Below are positions 49,196 to 57,888 of a DNA stretch of 64,000 bases, piece by piece (position 1 is the stretch's first letter; each line of letters opens with the position of its first letter). Origin of the DNA: Arthrobacter liuii (GTDB taxonomy: Bacteria > Actinomycetota > Actinomycetes > Actinomycetales > Micrococcaceae); the NCBI RefSeq assembly GCF_014639275.1, contig NZ_BMFW01000003.1:342539-406538 (forward strand), in the 5' to 3' direction. The position numbers and the translations under genes are program-made. The notes under the pieces were generated by a model, which was not told the DNA's origin, did no database searches, and worked only from the letters and a program-made list of their open reading frames with translations.

Positions 49196-49873
49196 ATGCG
49201 CGTCATCAGCTACAACCTCCGCAAGCACAAGGCCAGTGGCGAGCTTCTCGCGCTGGCCCGGAACCATGACATCGATGCGCTGTGCCTCCAGGAGGTGGAT
49301 TCCAGCGACCTCCCGGAGACCTTGGGCCCCCTGCACCTTGCGGACGTTACCAAGGGCAACCGGCTGGGCCTGGCCATCTACTACCGCACCAGCCGGTTTA
49401 CGGCACTGGACACGCAGTCCTTCGCCCTGAAGAAATCCATGCATGACAGGGTGTTGGCTCCGGCGCATGAGCGGCTCATCGGCACCAGGGTGGTGGACAA
49501 CGAAACCCAGCATGAACTGGTGATCGGTTCGTTCCATGCGGCCCCGCTGACAGCATCGAACTCACTGCGGCGGAAGCAGATCCACGCTGCCCACGCCGAG
49601 CTGCTGAGCATGGGCAGGGGCCTGATGACCTTGATGGTGGGCGACTTCAACTACCCGTTCTTTACCAAGAACCTTGACATTCACATGAAGAACTCGGGGT
49701 ATGCCCTGTCGCTGAGCAACAGGCGGACCTACACCCGGTACAAGGTGTTCAAGGGCCACTTCGACTTCGCGACGTCACTGGGGCTGGACATCGCAAGTGT
49801 GGAGACGCTGCCGCGCGGAAATTCAGACCACTTGCCCATCCTGGTGACCGCCGAATACGGCGAAGGATACTAG
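49196..49873 (+). CDS. Endonuclease/exonuclease/phosphatase (EEP) family protein
   Basis: A 225-residue protein of the EEP superfamily. The metal-site Glu is in CLQEVDSSDLPE, an Asn-bearing strand is in MVGDFNYP, and the terminal catalytic pair is in NSDHLPILV. The N-terminal strand is MRVISYNLRKHKASG, so the ATG at 49196 is firm. Members include DNases, phosphoinositide phosphatases and sphingomyelinases; no signal peptide is seen, so it is probably cytoplasmic. Confidence 0.9.
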   Translation: MRVISYNLRKHKASGELLALARNHDIDALCLQEVDSSDLPETLGPLHLADVTKGNRLGLAIYYRTSRFTALDTQSFALKKSMHDRVLAPAHERLIGTRVVDNETQHELVIGSFHAAPLTASNSLRRKQIHAAHAELLSMGRGLMTLMVGDFNYPFFTKNLDIHMKNSGYALSLSNRRTYTRYKVFKGHFDFATSLGLDIASVETLPRGNSDHLPILVTAEYGEGY

Positions 49874-49898
49874 CGAAAAACGCGGGGGTGCCGCCGGC

Positions 49899-50414
49899 TC
49901 ACCAGGGTTCGTCGGTGTCCAGCCGCGCCAGCAGCTCCGGCCAGGCGGCAGCGAAACCAGGGTGCAGCTCAAGGGAATCCACCTCTGCCACCGGAATCCA
50001 GAGCAGGGCGATGCTTTCGGGGTCGCTGATGACGGGCTCGAAGGACTCCCGCACCCGCACCACCACCGTGGTGTAGGACCAGTAGCCGTGGTCCAGCACC
50101 GACGTGAACAGCACTTCCACGCTTTCCGATGGGACGGCGGCTTCCTCATAGGCCTCGCGGAGGGCGCCGTCCACTGCCTCCTCGCCCTCGTGCAGCGCCC
50201 CGCCGGGCAGGCCCCAAGTTCCGCCGTTATGGCTCCAGACGGCGCGGTGCTGCAGGAGCACGCCCCTGCCGGGGTCGTAGGCCAGGACGCCTGCCGCCCC
50301 GAACCTGCCCCAATACCGGCCGCGGTCCCCTTCCACCCAGGCGTCGCCGGGGTCGCGGGGACCGGTGCGCGGCGGCGGAGTGGAGGACGTACTGGAGGAC
50401 GGAAAGTGATCCAT
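49899..50414 (-). CDS. NUDIX hydrolase
   Basis: A 171-residue protein. The Nudix box is GGALHEGEEAVDGALREAYEEAAV (GX5EX7REUXEEXGU with the last Gly replaced by Ala), preceded by VLLQHRAVWSHNGGTWGLPGG. The tail after LLWIPVAEVDSLELHPGF resembles ADP-ribose or mutT-like members. The ATG at 50414 is the first sensible start; upstream codons lack a ribosome site. Confidence 0.9.
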   Translation of the reverse strand: MDHFPSSSTSSTPPPRTGPRDPGDAWVEGDRGRYWGRFGAAGVLAYDPGRGVLLQHRAVWSHNGGTWGLPGGALHEGEEAVDGALREAYEEAAVPSESVEVLFTSVLDHGYWSYTTVVVRVRESFEPVISDPESIALLWIPVAEVDSLELHPGFAAAWPELLARLDTDEPW

Positions 50415-50463
50415 CGCTCCAGTCTGACAGGTGAACCGGCCGGGGCGCAGTCCCGCTTGGCTG

Positions 50464-50655
50464 TCAGGGGTTGCGTCCGTGGTCGACGGCGAAATCGCCG
50501 CCGGGATACATGACCGTTTCGTGGCCGTCGTCGAAGCGGACAACGTAGGGTGGGCTTCCGCCCTCGCCGCGGACTTCCAGGATCACCCCGTGCCGGTCCG
50601 AGGAGCCAACGGTCCTCCCGTGCACGACGATGCGGTCGCCTTGGGCTGCCTCCAT
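50464..50655 (-). CDS. DUF1918 domain protein
   Basis: A 63-residue protein reading MEAAQGDRIVVHGRTVGSSDRHGVILEV..PPYVVRFDDGHETVMYPGGDFAV, the DUF1918 pattern. The ATG at 50655 is chosen because GGAGGTGA lies just upstream; an upstream ATG would add only three residues. Function is unknown; an SH3-like beta fold is likely. It is divergent from the phosphoesterase gene across 73 bp. Confidence 0.88.
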   Translation of the reverse strand: MEAAQGDRIVVHGRTVGSSDRHGVILEVRGEGGSPPYVVRFDDGHETVMYPGGDFAVDHGRNP

Positions 50656-50728
50656 GCCAATCACCTCCCAGCCCCCAGATTACGACTCGCGGCCGCACGG
50701 GAACAGGGGGCCGTGGCAGGATTCCGGT

Positions 50729-51235
50729 ATGCCGTTGAACCTTGTCCTGATCGCCGATACCCATGTGCCAAAACGGGCCAGGAGCCTGCCGGAGCAGGTG
50801 TGGCAGGCCGTCGAAGAGGCTGATGTGGTGTTCCACGCCGGCGACTGGGTGGAGGCGGCGCTGCTGGACGGGTTCGAACGCCGGAGCAAGCGGCTGCTGG
50901 GCGTTTACGGCAACAACGACGGCCCGGAACTTCGCCGGCGGCTGCCCGAAACGACCACTGCCACCCTGGAGGGTGTCCGTTTTGCGATGGTCCACGAAAC
51001 CGGACAGGCGAAGGGCCGCGAGTTGCGCTGCGACGCGTTGTACCCCGACGCCGATGTCCTGGTGTTCGGGCACAGCCACATCCCGTGGGACACGGTCTCC
51101 CCAAACGGCCTGAGGCTGCTGAACCCTGGTTCGCCCACCGACCGCCGCCGGCAGCGCGCCTGCACCTTCATGGAAGCCGTGGTCGACGCCGGACGATTGG
51201 CCACGGTCAGGCTGGTGGAGGTCCACCGCAGCTGA
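50729..51235 (+). CDS. YfcE/MJ0936-type metallophosphoesterase
   Basis: A 168-residue protein with the calcineurin-like phosphoesterase motifs in order: LIADTHVPKRA, VFHAGDWV, GVYGNNDGP, MVHETGQ and VFGHSHIPW. The short form without accessory domains suggests a YfcE-like cyclic-phosphodiesterase or phosphatase; the in vivo substrate is unknown. Confidence 0.92.
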   Translation: MPLNLVLIADTHVPKRARSLPEQVWQAVEEADVVFHAGDWVEAALLDGFERRSKRLLGVYGNNDGPELRRRLPETTTATLEGVRFAMVHETGQAKGRELRCDALYPDADVLVFGHSHIPWDTVSPNGLRLLNPGSPTDRRRQRACTFMEAVVDAGRLATVRLVEVHRS

Positions 51236-51286
51236 CCGGCCGTTCCGCTTGGCAGGGTGGGGATCCATTGCCTAGGCTGGTAACCG

Positions 51287-51298
51287 TAAGCATGCTTA
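51287..51298. promoter_or_regulatory. TAAGCATGCTTA palindrome upstream of the SDR gene
   Basis: A perfect 12-bp dyad preceded by CCGT (CCGTAAGCATGCTTA), about 92 bp before the SDR ATG. The related sequence GTAAGCATACT occurs at 59856-59866 and GTAAGCATGT at 44960. Role unknown. Confidence 0.4.
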
Positions 51299-51389
51299 GC
51301 TTTTTGGCTGTTGCGATTGTGTGATCGCAGCCTGCTTCAGTTTCCGGGGCGACGAACCCGCCCGAGTCCGCACGAACAGGAGGACCACC

Positions 51390-52283
51390 ATGACTGACCA
51401 GTACACCTTCCGTAATCCCGTGACTGCCTACGAAAAGATCTCGCCGCCACAGCAGCACCAGCCCGAGCCGGGCCTCGATGCCGGGCTGGAGCCCAAGGCC
51501 GACCTGGGCGAAGAGACCTACCGTGGAACCGGACGGCTGCAAGGCCGCCGCGCCATCGTCACCGGCGCGGACTCAGGCATCGGCGCTGCAACAGCGATCG
51601 CCTTCGCAAGGGAAGGCGCCGACGTCGTGCTTTCCTACCTGCCGCAGGAAGAGGAGGACGCCTCCCGCATCGCCGGGATCATCGAGGCGGCCGGCCGCAA
51701 GGCCGTCAAGGTTCCCGGTGACCTCAAGGACTCGGCAACGTGCCGGGACCTGGTGGACACGGCAGTTGCCGTGCTGGGAGGGGTGGACATCCTGGTCAAC
51801 AATGCCGGCAAGCAGGTTGCGCAGGAGGACCTGCAGGACATTACCGACGAGCAGTTCGACCACACGCTGAAGACCAACGTCTACGCCATGTTCTGGGTGA
51901 CCAAGGCAGCGGTGCCGCATATGCCGGCCGGCTCGACCATCGTCAACACCACGTCCATCCAGGCCTACAACCCGTCGCCCACGCTGGTGGACTACGCCAC
52001 CACGAAGGCCAGCATCAACAACTTCACGAAGGGCCTGGCCCAGCAGCTGGCGCCCAAGGGAATCCGGGTGAACGCCGTGGCCCCCGGCCCCATCTGGACC
52101 CCCCTTCAGGTCAGCAGCGGCCAGCCCAAGGAGGAATTGCCGGAGTTCGGCCAGTCCACTCCCCTGGGCCGGGCGGGCCAGCCTGCCGAGCTCGCCCCCG
52201 CCTACGTCTTCCTGGCCTCACCCGAGTCCAGCTATGTGGTGGGTGAAACCCTCAACGTCAACGGCGGCAGCCCCACGCCGTAG
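51390..52283 (+). CDS. SDR-family oxidoreductase (YhdF/general-stress type)
   Basis: A 297-residue short-chain dehydrogenase. The cofactor motif is IVTGADSGIGAATAIAF, the catalytic Ser in NTTSIQAYNPSP, and the YxxxK is in VDYATTKASINNF. The N-terminal extension of about 45 residues (KISPPQQHQPEPGLDAGLE) is typical of the stress-linked subgroup. The ATG at 51390 has a perfect AGGAGG upstream. Confidence 0.93.
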   Translation: MTDQYTFRNPVTAYEKISPPQQHQPEPGLDAGLEPKADLGEETYRGTGRLQGRRAIVTGADSGIGAATAIAFAREGADVVLSYLPQEEEDASRIAGIIEAAGRKAVKVPGDLKDSATCRDLVDTAVAVLGGVDILVNNAGKQVAQEDLQDITDEQFDHTLKTNVYAMFWVTKAAVPHMPAGSTIVNTTSIQAYNPSPTLVDYATTKASINNFTKGLAQQLAPKGIRVNAVAPGPIWTPLQVSSGQPKEELPEFGQSTPLGRAGQPAELAPAYVFLASPESSYVVGETLNVNGGSPTP

Positions 52284-52316
52284 CGTCCCCCTGCCCCCTG
52301 GAACTGGAGGCAGGGC

Positions 52317-52763
52317 TCAGCCGGCCGCATCCTGGCGGGCAAGGAGCTCGTCGGTGGCAGGGTCCGGCTCGCCGTCGAAGAACTGGGCCAGGACGGTCTT
52401 GAACACTGTTTCTCCGGGTGCCGCCCGGAGAAACAGTGTCATGGAGGAGCGCAGTTTCCTGGCGTCGATACCGCCGAAAATGTCCTCGGCGGACTGGTCG
52501 GCGTGGTTGGCCAGGACCAGGGCGCACTCCAGGAGGCGCGGGCCCAGCACCTCGTGATCCAGGTAGGCGCGGGCTTCGGCCAGGGAGGAGATGGCGTATT
52601 TGCGCGATGTGGCGCTTTGCCCCAGTCCGGCGACCTGCGGAAAGATGAACCACATCCAGTGGCCGGATTTCCTGCCGACCTGCAGTTCCCCCAACGCCTG
52701 GTCATAGGTTCCGCCGCTGTCCTGGGCGGCGACGAAACGGTCAAGATCAAACGGTTCGTTCAT
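52317..52763 (-). CDS. DUF1810 family protein
   Basis: A 148-residue protein reading FDLDRFVAAQDSGGTYDQALGELQVGRKSGHWMWFIFPQVAGLG, the DUF1810 signature, then SRKYAISSLAEARAYLDHEVLGPRL. Function unknown. A perfect 16-bp inverted repeat lies inside the coding sequence. It converges on the SDR gene. Confidence 0.9.
   Translation of the reverse strand: MNEPFDLDRFVAAQDSGGTYDQALGELQVGRKSGHWMWFIFPQVAGLGQSATSRKYAISSLAEARAYLDHEVLGPRLLECALVLANHADQSAEDIFGGIDARKLRSSMTLFLRAAPGETVFKTVLAQFFDGEPDPATDELLARQDAAG
52403..52439. repeat. Perfect 16-bp inverted repeat inside the DUF1810 gene
   Basis: ACACTGTTTCTCCGGG at 52403-52418 pairs with its exact complement at 52424-52439 around a 5-nt loop. It encodes the LFLRAAPGETVFKTV region of the protein. 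Such a stable stem within a coding region is unusual. Confidence 0.6.
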
Positions 52764-52783
52764 TTGGGTCTCCTAGGTACATT

Positions 52784-53311
52784 TCACAGGGATAAGTCGT
52801 TCTCAAGGGCGTTGGCAGCCGCCCGCAACTGGGGGTCGGGGCCGTCCCGCCACCTTGCAAGGACAACGCCGGCCCGCTGCCGTTCGCGTTCCCCCAGCCG
52901 CGCCAGCAGGGGCACCAGGACGTCGGCCAGCAGGGGCTCTGCCAGGTCCGCAGCCTGGGCGGAGCGCAGGAAGCCTTCCAGGCGGGTCAGGTCCGAATGC
53001 CGGAGGACCCGCACGTTTGACTGCAGCAGCACCACGGCGGCCAGGCGGCGCTCGAAGACGGGACGGGCGCCGGGCCGCGGCTGTCCCCACAGGGCGGAGG
53101 CCAGCATCACCACGCCGTCGTGGTCCAGGCCCTTGAACTTGCGCAAGGCATCCCGGACGGTTCCGCGGACCGCACCCACGGACGAACCATAGGAGTCAAG
53201 CACCCCGCCCAGCCGGTGCCCGACGTCGTCCGCCCGGTACCAGGCGCCCTCGTTCCGGAGGGTCCGGTCAACGAAATCGGCCGCCGCCGGCACCACATCC
53301 GTCGTCGTCAT
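52784..53311 (-). CDS. AlkD-like DNA alkylation-repair protein (HEAT-like)
   Basis: A 175-residue helical protein containing RGTVRDALRKFKGLDHDGVVMLASALWGQPRPGARPVFERRLAAVVLLQSNVRVL. The LW.....E.R..A...L pattern is that of AlkD/AlkC-type HEAT-like repair proteins, though it is short and lacks the C-terminal part of full AlkD. Its ATG overlaps the TraR/DksA stop, so the pair is coupled. Confidence 0.7.
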   Translation of the reverse strand: MTTTDVVPAAADFVDRTLRNEGAWYRADDVGHRLGGVLDSYGSSVGAVRGTVRDALRKFKGLDHDGVVMLASALWGQPRPGARPVFERRLAAVVLLQSNVRVLRHSDLTRLEGFLRSAQAADLAEPLLADVLVPLLARLGERERQRAGVVLARWRDGPDPQLRAAANALENDLSL

Positions 53312-53667
53312 CGTGCACGCCCCGCTGAGGCGTGCCGGATACAAAACGGGGTCCAGGGACGGGCCTCCAGCCTGCCTTCGGCGATGGGCTCGCCGCACAC
53401 GGCGCAGGTTCCATAGGTGCCCCCCGCAAGCCGTGCCAGGGCCGCCTCGATCTGGTCCAGGCCGGCCGAGCTCTGTTTCAGCAGCGCCGCGGCCTGCGAA
53501 AGTTCAAAGGCGATTGTGGCGCCCTCCGGATCGTGCTCGTCATCGACATTGGAGTCCTGGCGGGCCAAATTTGCGGCGTCGATGTCAGCCCGCAGCGCCG
53601 GCAAGAGCGCCACCCGCCGCGCCCGCTCCTCTTCGAGCAGCGCACGGAACCGTTCGAAATCAGGCAT
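53308..53667 (-). CDS. TraR/DksA-type zinc-finger protein
   Basis: A 119-residue protein with a coiled-coil N-terminus (FRALLEEERARRVALLPALRADIDAANLARQ), DSNVDDEHDPEGAT, and a C-terminal zinc finger CAVCGEPIAEGRLEARPWTPFCIRH. The last ligand is His rather than the usual Cys. It probably binds RNA polymerase as DksA does. It is coupled to the downstream AlkD-like gene. Confidence 0.85.
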   Translation of the reverse strand: MPDFERFRALLEEERARRVALLPALRADIDAANLARQDSNVDDEHDPEGATIAFELSQAAALLKQSSAGLDQIEAALARLAGGTYGTCAVCGEPIAEGRLEARPWTPFCIRHASAGRAR

Positions 53668-53688
53668 GGAGACAGCCTAACGCGTCAG

Positions 53689-55045
53689 TCAGTACCAGTT
53701 CAGGGACACGGAGTGGTTCCACGCCCCGCACGGGGAACCGTAGCGGTCGCGGATATAGCTCAGGCCCCACTCCACCTGGGTCCGCTAGCTGGTCAGCCAG
53801 TCACTGCCGGCACTTGCGTACTTGCCGGGCGGCAGGGCCTGGGCGATTCCGTACGCTCCGGAATAGGCGTTTGTGGCGGTGGTCAGCCAGTTGGACTCCT
53901 TGGTCCACAGCTGGGCCAGGCACAGGAACTGGTCCTGCTCCCAGCCGTAGGCAGCCAGTCGCCCCGGCCGGATCGTTCACCGCTCCCCCTGGGACGGAAG
54001 GTACGACGACGGCGGGCGGGGCTGGCAGGGAAGGCGCCTGTGGCGCATCGGGGACGGAAGGAGCTGGATTGTTGACGGGCGCCGGATTGGACAGTGCGGG
54101 ATTGGACAGTGCAGGATCCGCCGGGGCGGGGTTTGCCGCATTTGCGGCAGCGCCGGCGGGTGCTGCGGGCTTGGGCTGCCGGGCCGCCCCCGCGGCGGCG
54201 GCCGCGTTGGCAGCAGTTTCCGCCTGCACGCGGGCCTGCTCCTCCGCGGCCGCCCGCTTGGCCGCCTGGGCGGCCTCATAAGCAGCCAGCGCAGCCTGGC
54301 CCTGCCGGTACTCTCCCTCAAGGGCCGCCGTCGTACCCTTCAGGGCGGCAAGCTGGGCAGTCAATTCGCCGCCGTGCCGCTGTTCCTCGGAGACCTGGCG
54401 GGCCAGCGCATCCTGGGCCGAACGGGCAGCATCCTGTTTTGCTTTCGCTTCCCCGGACAGGCGCTCCCGCTCGCTCCTTGCAACCTTTTCCTGTTCGGTG
54501 AGGGCAGCGGCAACCTTACCGGCGGCCGCAGTATTGCTCAGAAGGGCGGCAGTCTTGTCCCCGACGACCTTGACCAGGTTGAGCCCCTGGACACTGTTGG
54601 TTTCCAGCACATCGAGCGCCACGAAGAATCCCGCGTTGGTCCCGCCGGTCTTGTATGACCGGACTGCCAGGGCGCCAAGCTCCTTCCGGTGCCGGGCTAA
54701 CTCATCGGCTGCATGGGCCGCCTGCGCGGACAGCGCATCCAGGCGGGAGGTGGCCGCCTGGAGTGCGGCATCGGCAGCAGCATAGCCGGCGGCCGACCGC
54801 ACCGCCGCTTCTCCCGCCCTCTCCGACTGCGCCTGCAGGCCGGTCAGAAGTCCGTTGATCGTGGTGATTTCCGCGGCTTTTGCCGCCTCCGAGGCCTGCG
54901 CGTCCTGCACGTCCGTCCAGGAGGGGTATCCGCCGGGCGGTGCGGGTGCCTCGGCCGCCGCCGGCAGCACCATGGTGGCGGCAAGGGCAGTGGCAATGAG
55001 GCTACCCATCACGGCGTACCTGGAGATGGTCACGGACAGGGGCAT
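53689..55045 (-). pseudogene. Secreted coiled-coil transglycosylase-like protein, disrupted by a frameshift and a nonsense codon
   Basis: The protein starts at an ATG at 55045 with a signal peptide (MPLSVTISRYAVMGSLIATALAATMVLPAAAEA), then a long Ala-rich coiled coil of PcsB/RipC type, then an Ala/Pro/Asn linker. The C-terminal catalytic domain is out of frame. At a GGGG run (53962-53965) one extra base moves the frame; the shifted frame continues to 53801 as unrelated sequence. In the correct frame the domain reads LAAYGWEQDQFLCLAQLWTKESNW and SGAYGIAQALPPGKYASAGSDW, the aggregating transglycosylase pattern. It then meets TAG at 53785-53787 where Tyr is expected, and resumes RTQVEWGLSYIRDRYGSPCGAWNHS to a stop at 53689-53691. 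Two lesions argue for true decay. Confidence 0.8.
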
Positions 55046-55284
55046 GGTCCCGAAGCTTACCGCCGGCAAACCGAAGCGGATACGAGGCCGCACCAGAATT
55101 GTTACGCAAAAGGCCCCAATTCCTATCTCGCGAGGTCATCCCGACATCCGGTGGATATCCAGACGTTTGCCAAATTCGAGAGAGGAACCTCGTATGTTAT
55201 CTAAATGTGACAATCAGGGTGGGCGCGGGTTATGGTCTTTTGGTGTCCCTCCCAGACGGGACATTCCCGTCAGTATGCCGAGCC
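55046..55284 (+). promoter_or_regulatory. Promoter region upstream of the c-di-AMP riboswitch
   Basis: This stretch has no gene. A plausible sigma-A promoter is GTGACA at 55207-55212 and TATGGT at 55231-55236, with 18 nt between. Otherwise I see nothing distinctive. Confidence 0.4.
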
Positions 55285-55465
55285 CTGCCGCTGATCATGG
55301 GATTCAACCGCTTTCCAGCTGGCAGGGACGGGGGAACCACGTTTCCACGGCCACATGTGGCCTTGGGGTTAAGTCGATAGCGCCTCCGTCCGTCGCGGAG
55401 CCGCTGCCGGCCGGGTATCTCCAACCCGAACCCGACAGCTCACCCCGCAGGCATGGGAGAGGCGA
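55285..55465 (+). ncRNA. Cyclic di-AMP riboswitch (ydaO-yuaA class)
   Basis: Conserved core elements appear in order: GACGGGGGAACCA (55328-55340), CCTTGGGGTTAAGTCG, then CCGAACCCGACAGCTCACCC and CGCAGGCATGGGAGAGG, the actinobacterial form of the ydaO motif. The element ends just before the start of a secreted LysM/NlpC protein, the class of gene these switches usually control. Boundaries are approximate; a covariance-model search would confirm. Confidence 0.85.
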
Positions 55466-55471
55466 TCAACC

Positions 55472-56308
55472 GTGTCAAAAAATTCCATCACTGCCCGTCA
55501 CCGCGCGACTCCGGCCCGCTCCATAGTGCTCGAGGGCCTCGCCGTAACAGCCAAGTCCCAGGCCCGCTCGCTGGGCCGCCCGGCGCTCGCCGTTGCTGCA
55601 GCGTCCGGCATTGCGTTCGGTGTCGGCGCGCCGGCCCACGCCGGTGTAACCGGCCCGGACACCACTGAGAAGACCACCGTCCAGGCCTCCTCTGCGCCGG
55701 CAGCCCCGGCTGCAGCTCCTGCAGCAGCAGCAAACGTGCACACCGTCGTTTCCGGCGACACCCTTGGCGCCATTGCCGCAGCCTACGGCGTCAGCCTCAA
55801 CGACGTCCTGTCCGCCAACGGCCTGGGACTGTCTTCGATCATCTACCCCGGCAACCAGATCCAGATCCCCGGTGCAGGGCACACCCCGGCCCCGGCGCCC
55901 GCCCGCGCAGCAGCACCCGTCCAGGCTGCAGCCGCCACCGCACCGGCGAACACGGGCATGAACATGTCGTACGCCTCCGCCACCCCGGTGGCATCCAGCA
56001 CGGGTACCGGCGCTGCCATCCTGGCGTCCGCCTACGGCCAGGTTGGCGTGAACCAGGACTGCACGGCAATGGTCGAGAAGGCACTGCGTTCGGTCGGCAA
56101 GACCGTCGGCGACCTGGCCCCCACCCAGTTCTTCCAGTACGGCACCGTGGTAGGCAGCCCTGCTCCTGGTGACCTGATCATCACCTCCGGCCACGTGGGC
56201 GTTTACGCCGGTAACGGCCAGGTAGTCAGCGGCGGCGTCAACGGTTACACCACTCAGGTGCACCCGATCAGCTGGCTCAGCGGCTACTCCGCTGTCCGCG
56301 TAGCCTAG
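55472..56308 (+). CDS. Secreted LysM-NlpC/P60-type peptidoglycan hydrolase
   Basis: A 278-residue exported protein. It has a signal-like N-terminus (RPALAVAAASGIAFGVGAPAHA), a LysM domain at about 88-133 (HTVVSGDTLGAIAAAYGVSLNDVLSANGL), an Ala/Pro linker, and a C-terminal NlpC/P60-like domain with the Cys in QDCTAMVEKAL and the His in SGHVGVYAGNG. The GTG at 55472 follows the riboswitch; GGAGAGG is the probable ribosome site. It is followed by a very stable terminator. It is likely to remodel the cell wall under c-di-AMP control. Confidence 0.9.
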   Translation: MSKNSITARHRATPARSIVLEGLAVTAKSQARSLGRPALAVAAASGIAFGVGAPAHAGVTGPDTTEKTTVQASSAPAAPAAAPAAAANVHTVVSGDTLGAIAAAYGVSLNDVLSANGLGLSSIIYPGNQIQIPGAGHTPAPAPARAAAPVQAAAATAPANTGMNMSYASATPVASSTGTGAAILASAYGQVGVNQDCTAMVEKALRSVGKTVGDLAPTQFFQYGTVVGSPAPGDLIITSGHVGVYAGNGQVVSGGVNGYTTQVHPISWLSGYSAVRVA

Positions 56309-56346
56309 CCTGCGCGACGCTTCGCCATCGGCGAAGCTAGTCATGA

Positions 56347-56390
56347 GCACGAGGGCGGCAGCCGGGGATTCCCGGCTGCCGCCCTCGTGC
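56347..56390 (+). terminator. Very stable terminator after the NlpC/P60 gene
   Basis: Perfect 20-bp arms (56347-56366 and 56371-56390) close a 4-nt GATT loop. A smaller stem (GCTTCGCC/GGCGAAGC) lies just upstream at 56319-56337. The gene is convergent with selO, which ends 29 bp further on, so it probably acts in both directions. Confidence 0.85.
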
Positions 56391-56418
56391 CGTTTCCCTG
56401 CCGGCCCGACGGGAGCGG

Positions 56419-57888
56419 TCAGGTTCCGCAGAAGGTCATGTACCTGCCGAAGTCTCCAGGAGCGCCTTCCGCGTAGCGTTCCAGCCCGGGCCGTTCGGTG
56501 AAGGGGTCGCTGACTGCCTCGAGCAGCAGCTCCAGCGGTGCCAGGCTGCCGTCAGTGGCGGCGGACAGCGCCTCCTCAACGAGGTGGTTCCGGGGAATGT
56601 ATGCCGGGTTCACGCTGTCCATCAGCTCCGGGTCGGGTTTGAGCGCCTGCCACCGCTGCGCCCAAGCATCGAAAGCGGCCAGGTCCAGAACCATGCCGCG
56701 CACGGGACGAAGGTCGCCCCGAGCTGCCTTGCCCAGGTTCCGGAAGAACAGGGTGTAGTCCACCGGGCCGTCCTTCAGGAGTGCGATGGCATCATCCACC
56801 AGGCCGGACGCGGCGTCGTGGTCACTTCCGGCGGCGCCTTCCAGGCCCAGCTTGGTTTGCATGCCGCCTGACCATGCCTTGCTGTACTGGCCCCGGAACC
56901 CGCCCAGCACCTCCACCGCCGGGGCAACCGCCTTCTCCTGGTCCTCGTCGATGAGGGGCAACATCGCCTCGGCCAGACGGGCAAGGTTCCATTCGGCAAG
57001 CACCGGCTGGTTGGCGTAGGCGTACCGTCCACTGACGTCGATGGAACTGTAAACGGCTGCGGGATCGAACGCGTCCATGAATGCGCAAGGGCCGTAGTCG
57101 ATGGTTTCCCCCGAGATGGTCATGTTGTCCGTATTCATGACCCCGTGCACGAATCCCACCAGCATCCACCGGGCCACCAGGGCCGCCTGGGCTGAGACGA
57201 CGGAGCCAAACAGCGCCAGGTACGGGTTTCCAGCGTCGGCGGCGTGTGGGTAGTGCCTGCTGATGGCGTGGTCCGCCAACCGCTTCAACAGGTCCATGTT
57301 TTCCGTAGCCCGCGCATACTGGAAGCTGCCAACGCGCAGGTGGCTGCTTGCCACCCGGGCCAGGACGGCGCCGGGCAGCATGTCATCGCGCCTGACCTGC
57401 CGCCCGGTTGCCACGACGGCGAGCGAGCGGGTGGTGGGAATCCGCAGGGCGTGCATGGCCTCACTGACAACGTACTCACGCAGCATAGGTCCGACGACGG
57501 CACGGCCGTCACCGGCCCGGGCGAAAGGCGTGCGCCCCGAACCTTTGAGATGGACGTCGAGGAGGCGGCCGCTTTGGTCCGTCACCTCACCCAGCAGCAG
57601 TGCGCGGCCGTCGCCGAGCAGTGGCGAGTACCCGCCGAACTGATGGCCGGCGTACGCCTGCGCCACGGGCGTGGCCCCGGCTGGCACATGGTTTCCCACC
57701 AGGAGCCGCACACCTTCGGGGCTGCGCAGGTAGTGCGGGTCGAGGCCCAGGTCTTTTGCGAGCTTTTCGTTGAGGACGAGAAGCACGGGGCTGGGCGCTT
57801 CCTCGGCCTGCCAGGGAACGGCGAGTTCCGCCAGTTCACGGGCGAAACGGCCGTCAAAAGTGACTGTGGATTCAGCTGCTGCCGTCAT
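56419..57888 (-). CDS. selO: Protein adenylyltransferase SelO (YdiU family)
   Basis: A pseudokinase-fold enzyme that transfers AMP to proteins; 489 residues. The active-site Lys is in [20 protein letters not shown], and metal/ATP residues are in [24 protein letters not shown]. The Cys in GPCAF and the terminal FCGT Cys match the redox pair that controls the E. coli enzyme; no selenocysteine is needed. Its start overlaps the rnz stop by 17 nt. Confidence 0.93.
   Translation of the reverse strand: MTAAAESTVTFDGRFARELAELAVPWQAEEAPSPVLLVLNEKLAKDLGLDPHYLRSPEGVRLLVGNHVPAGATPVAQAYAGHQFGGYSPLLGDGRALLLGEVTDQSGRLLDVHLKGSGRTPFARAGDGRAVVGPMLREYVVSEAMHALRIPTTRSLAVVATGRQVRRDDMLPGAVLARVASSHLRVGSFQYARATENMDLLKRLADHAISRHYPHAADAGNPYLALFGSVVSAQAALVARWMLVGFVHGVMNTDNMTISGETIDYGPCAFMDAFDPAAVYSSIDVSGRYAYANQPVLAEWNLARLAEAMLPLIDEDQEKAVAPAVEVLGGFRGQYSKAWSGGMQTKLGLEGAAGSDHDAASGLVDDAIALLKDGPVDYTLFFRNLGKAARGDLRPVRGMVLDLAAFDAWAQRWQALKPDPELMDSVNPAYIPRNHLVEEALSAATDGSLAPLELLLEAVSDPFTERPGLERYAEGAPGDFGRYMTFCGT

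Noticed and set aside
52289..52315. Terminator between the SDR and DUF1810 genes
   Set aside because: Only a 7-bp stem with no T-run; too weak to call.
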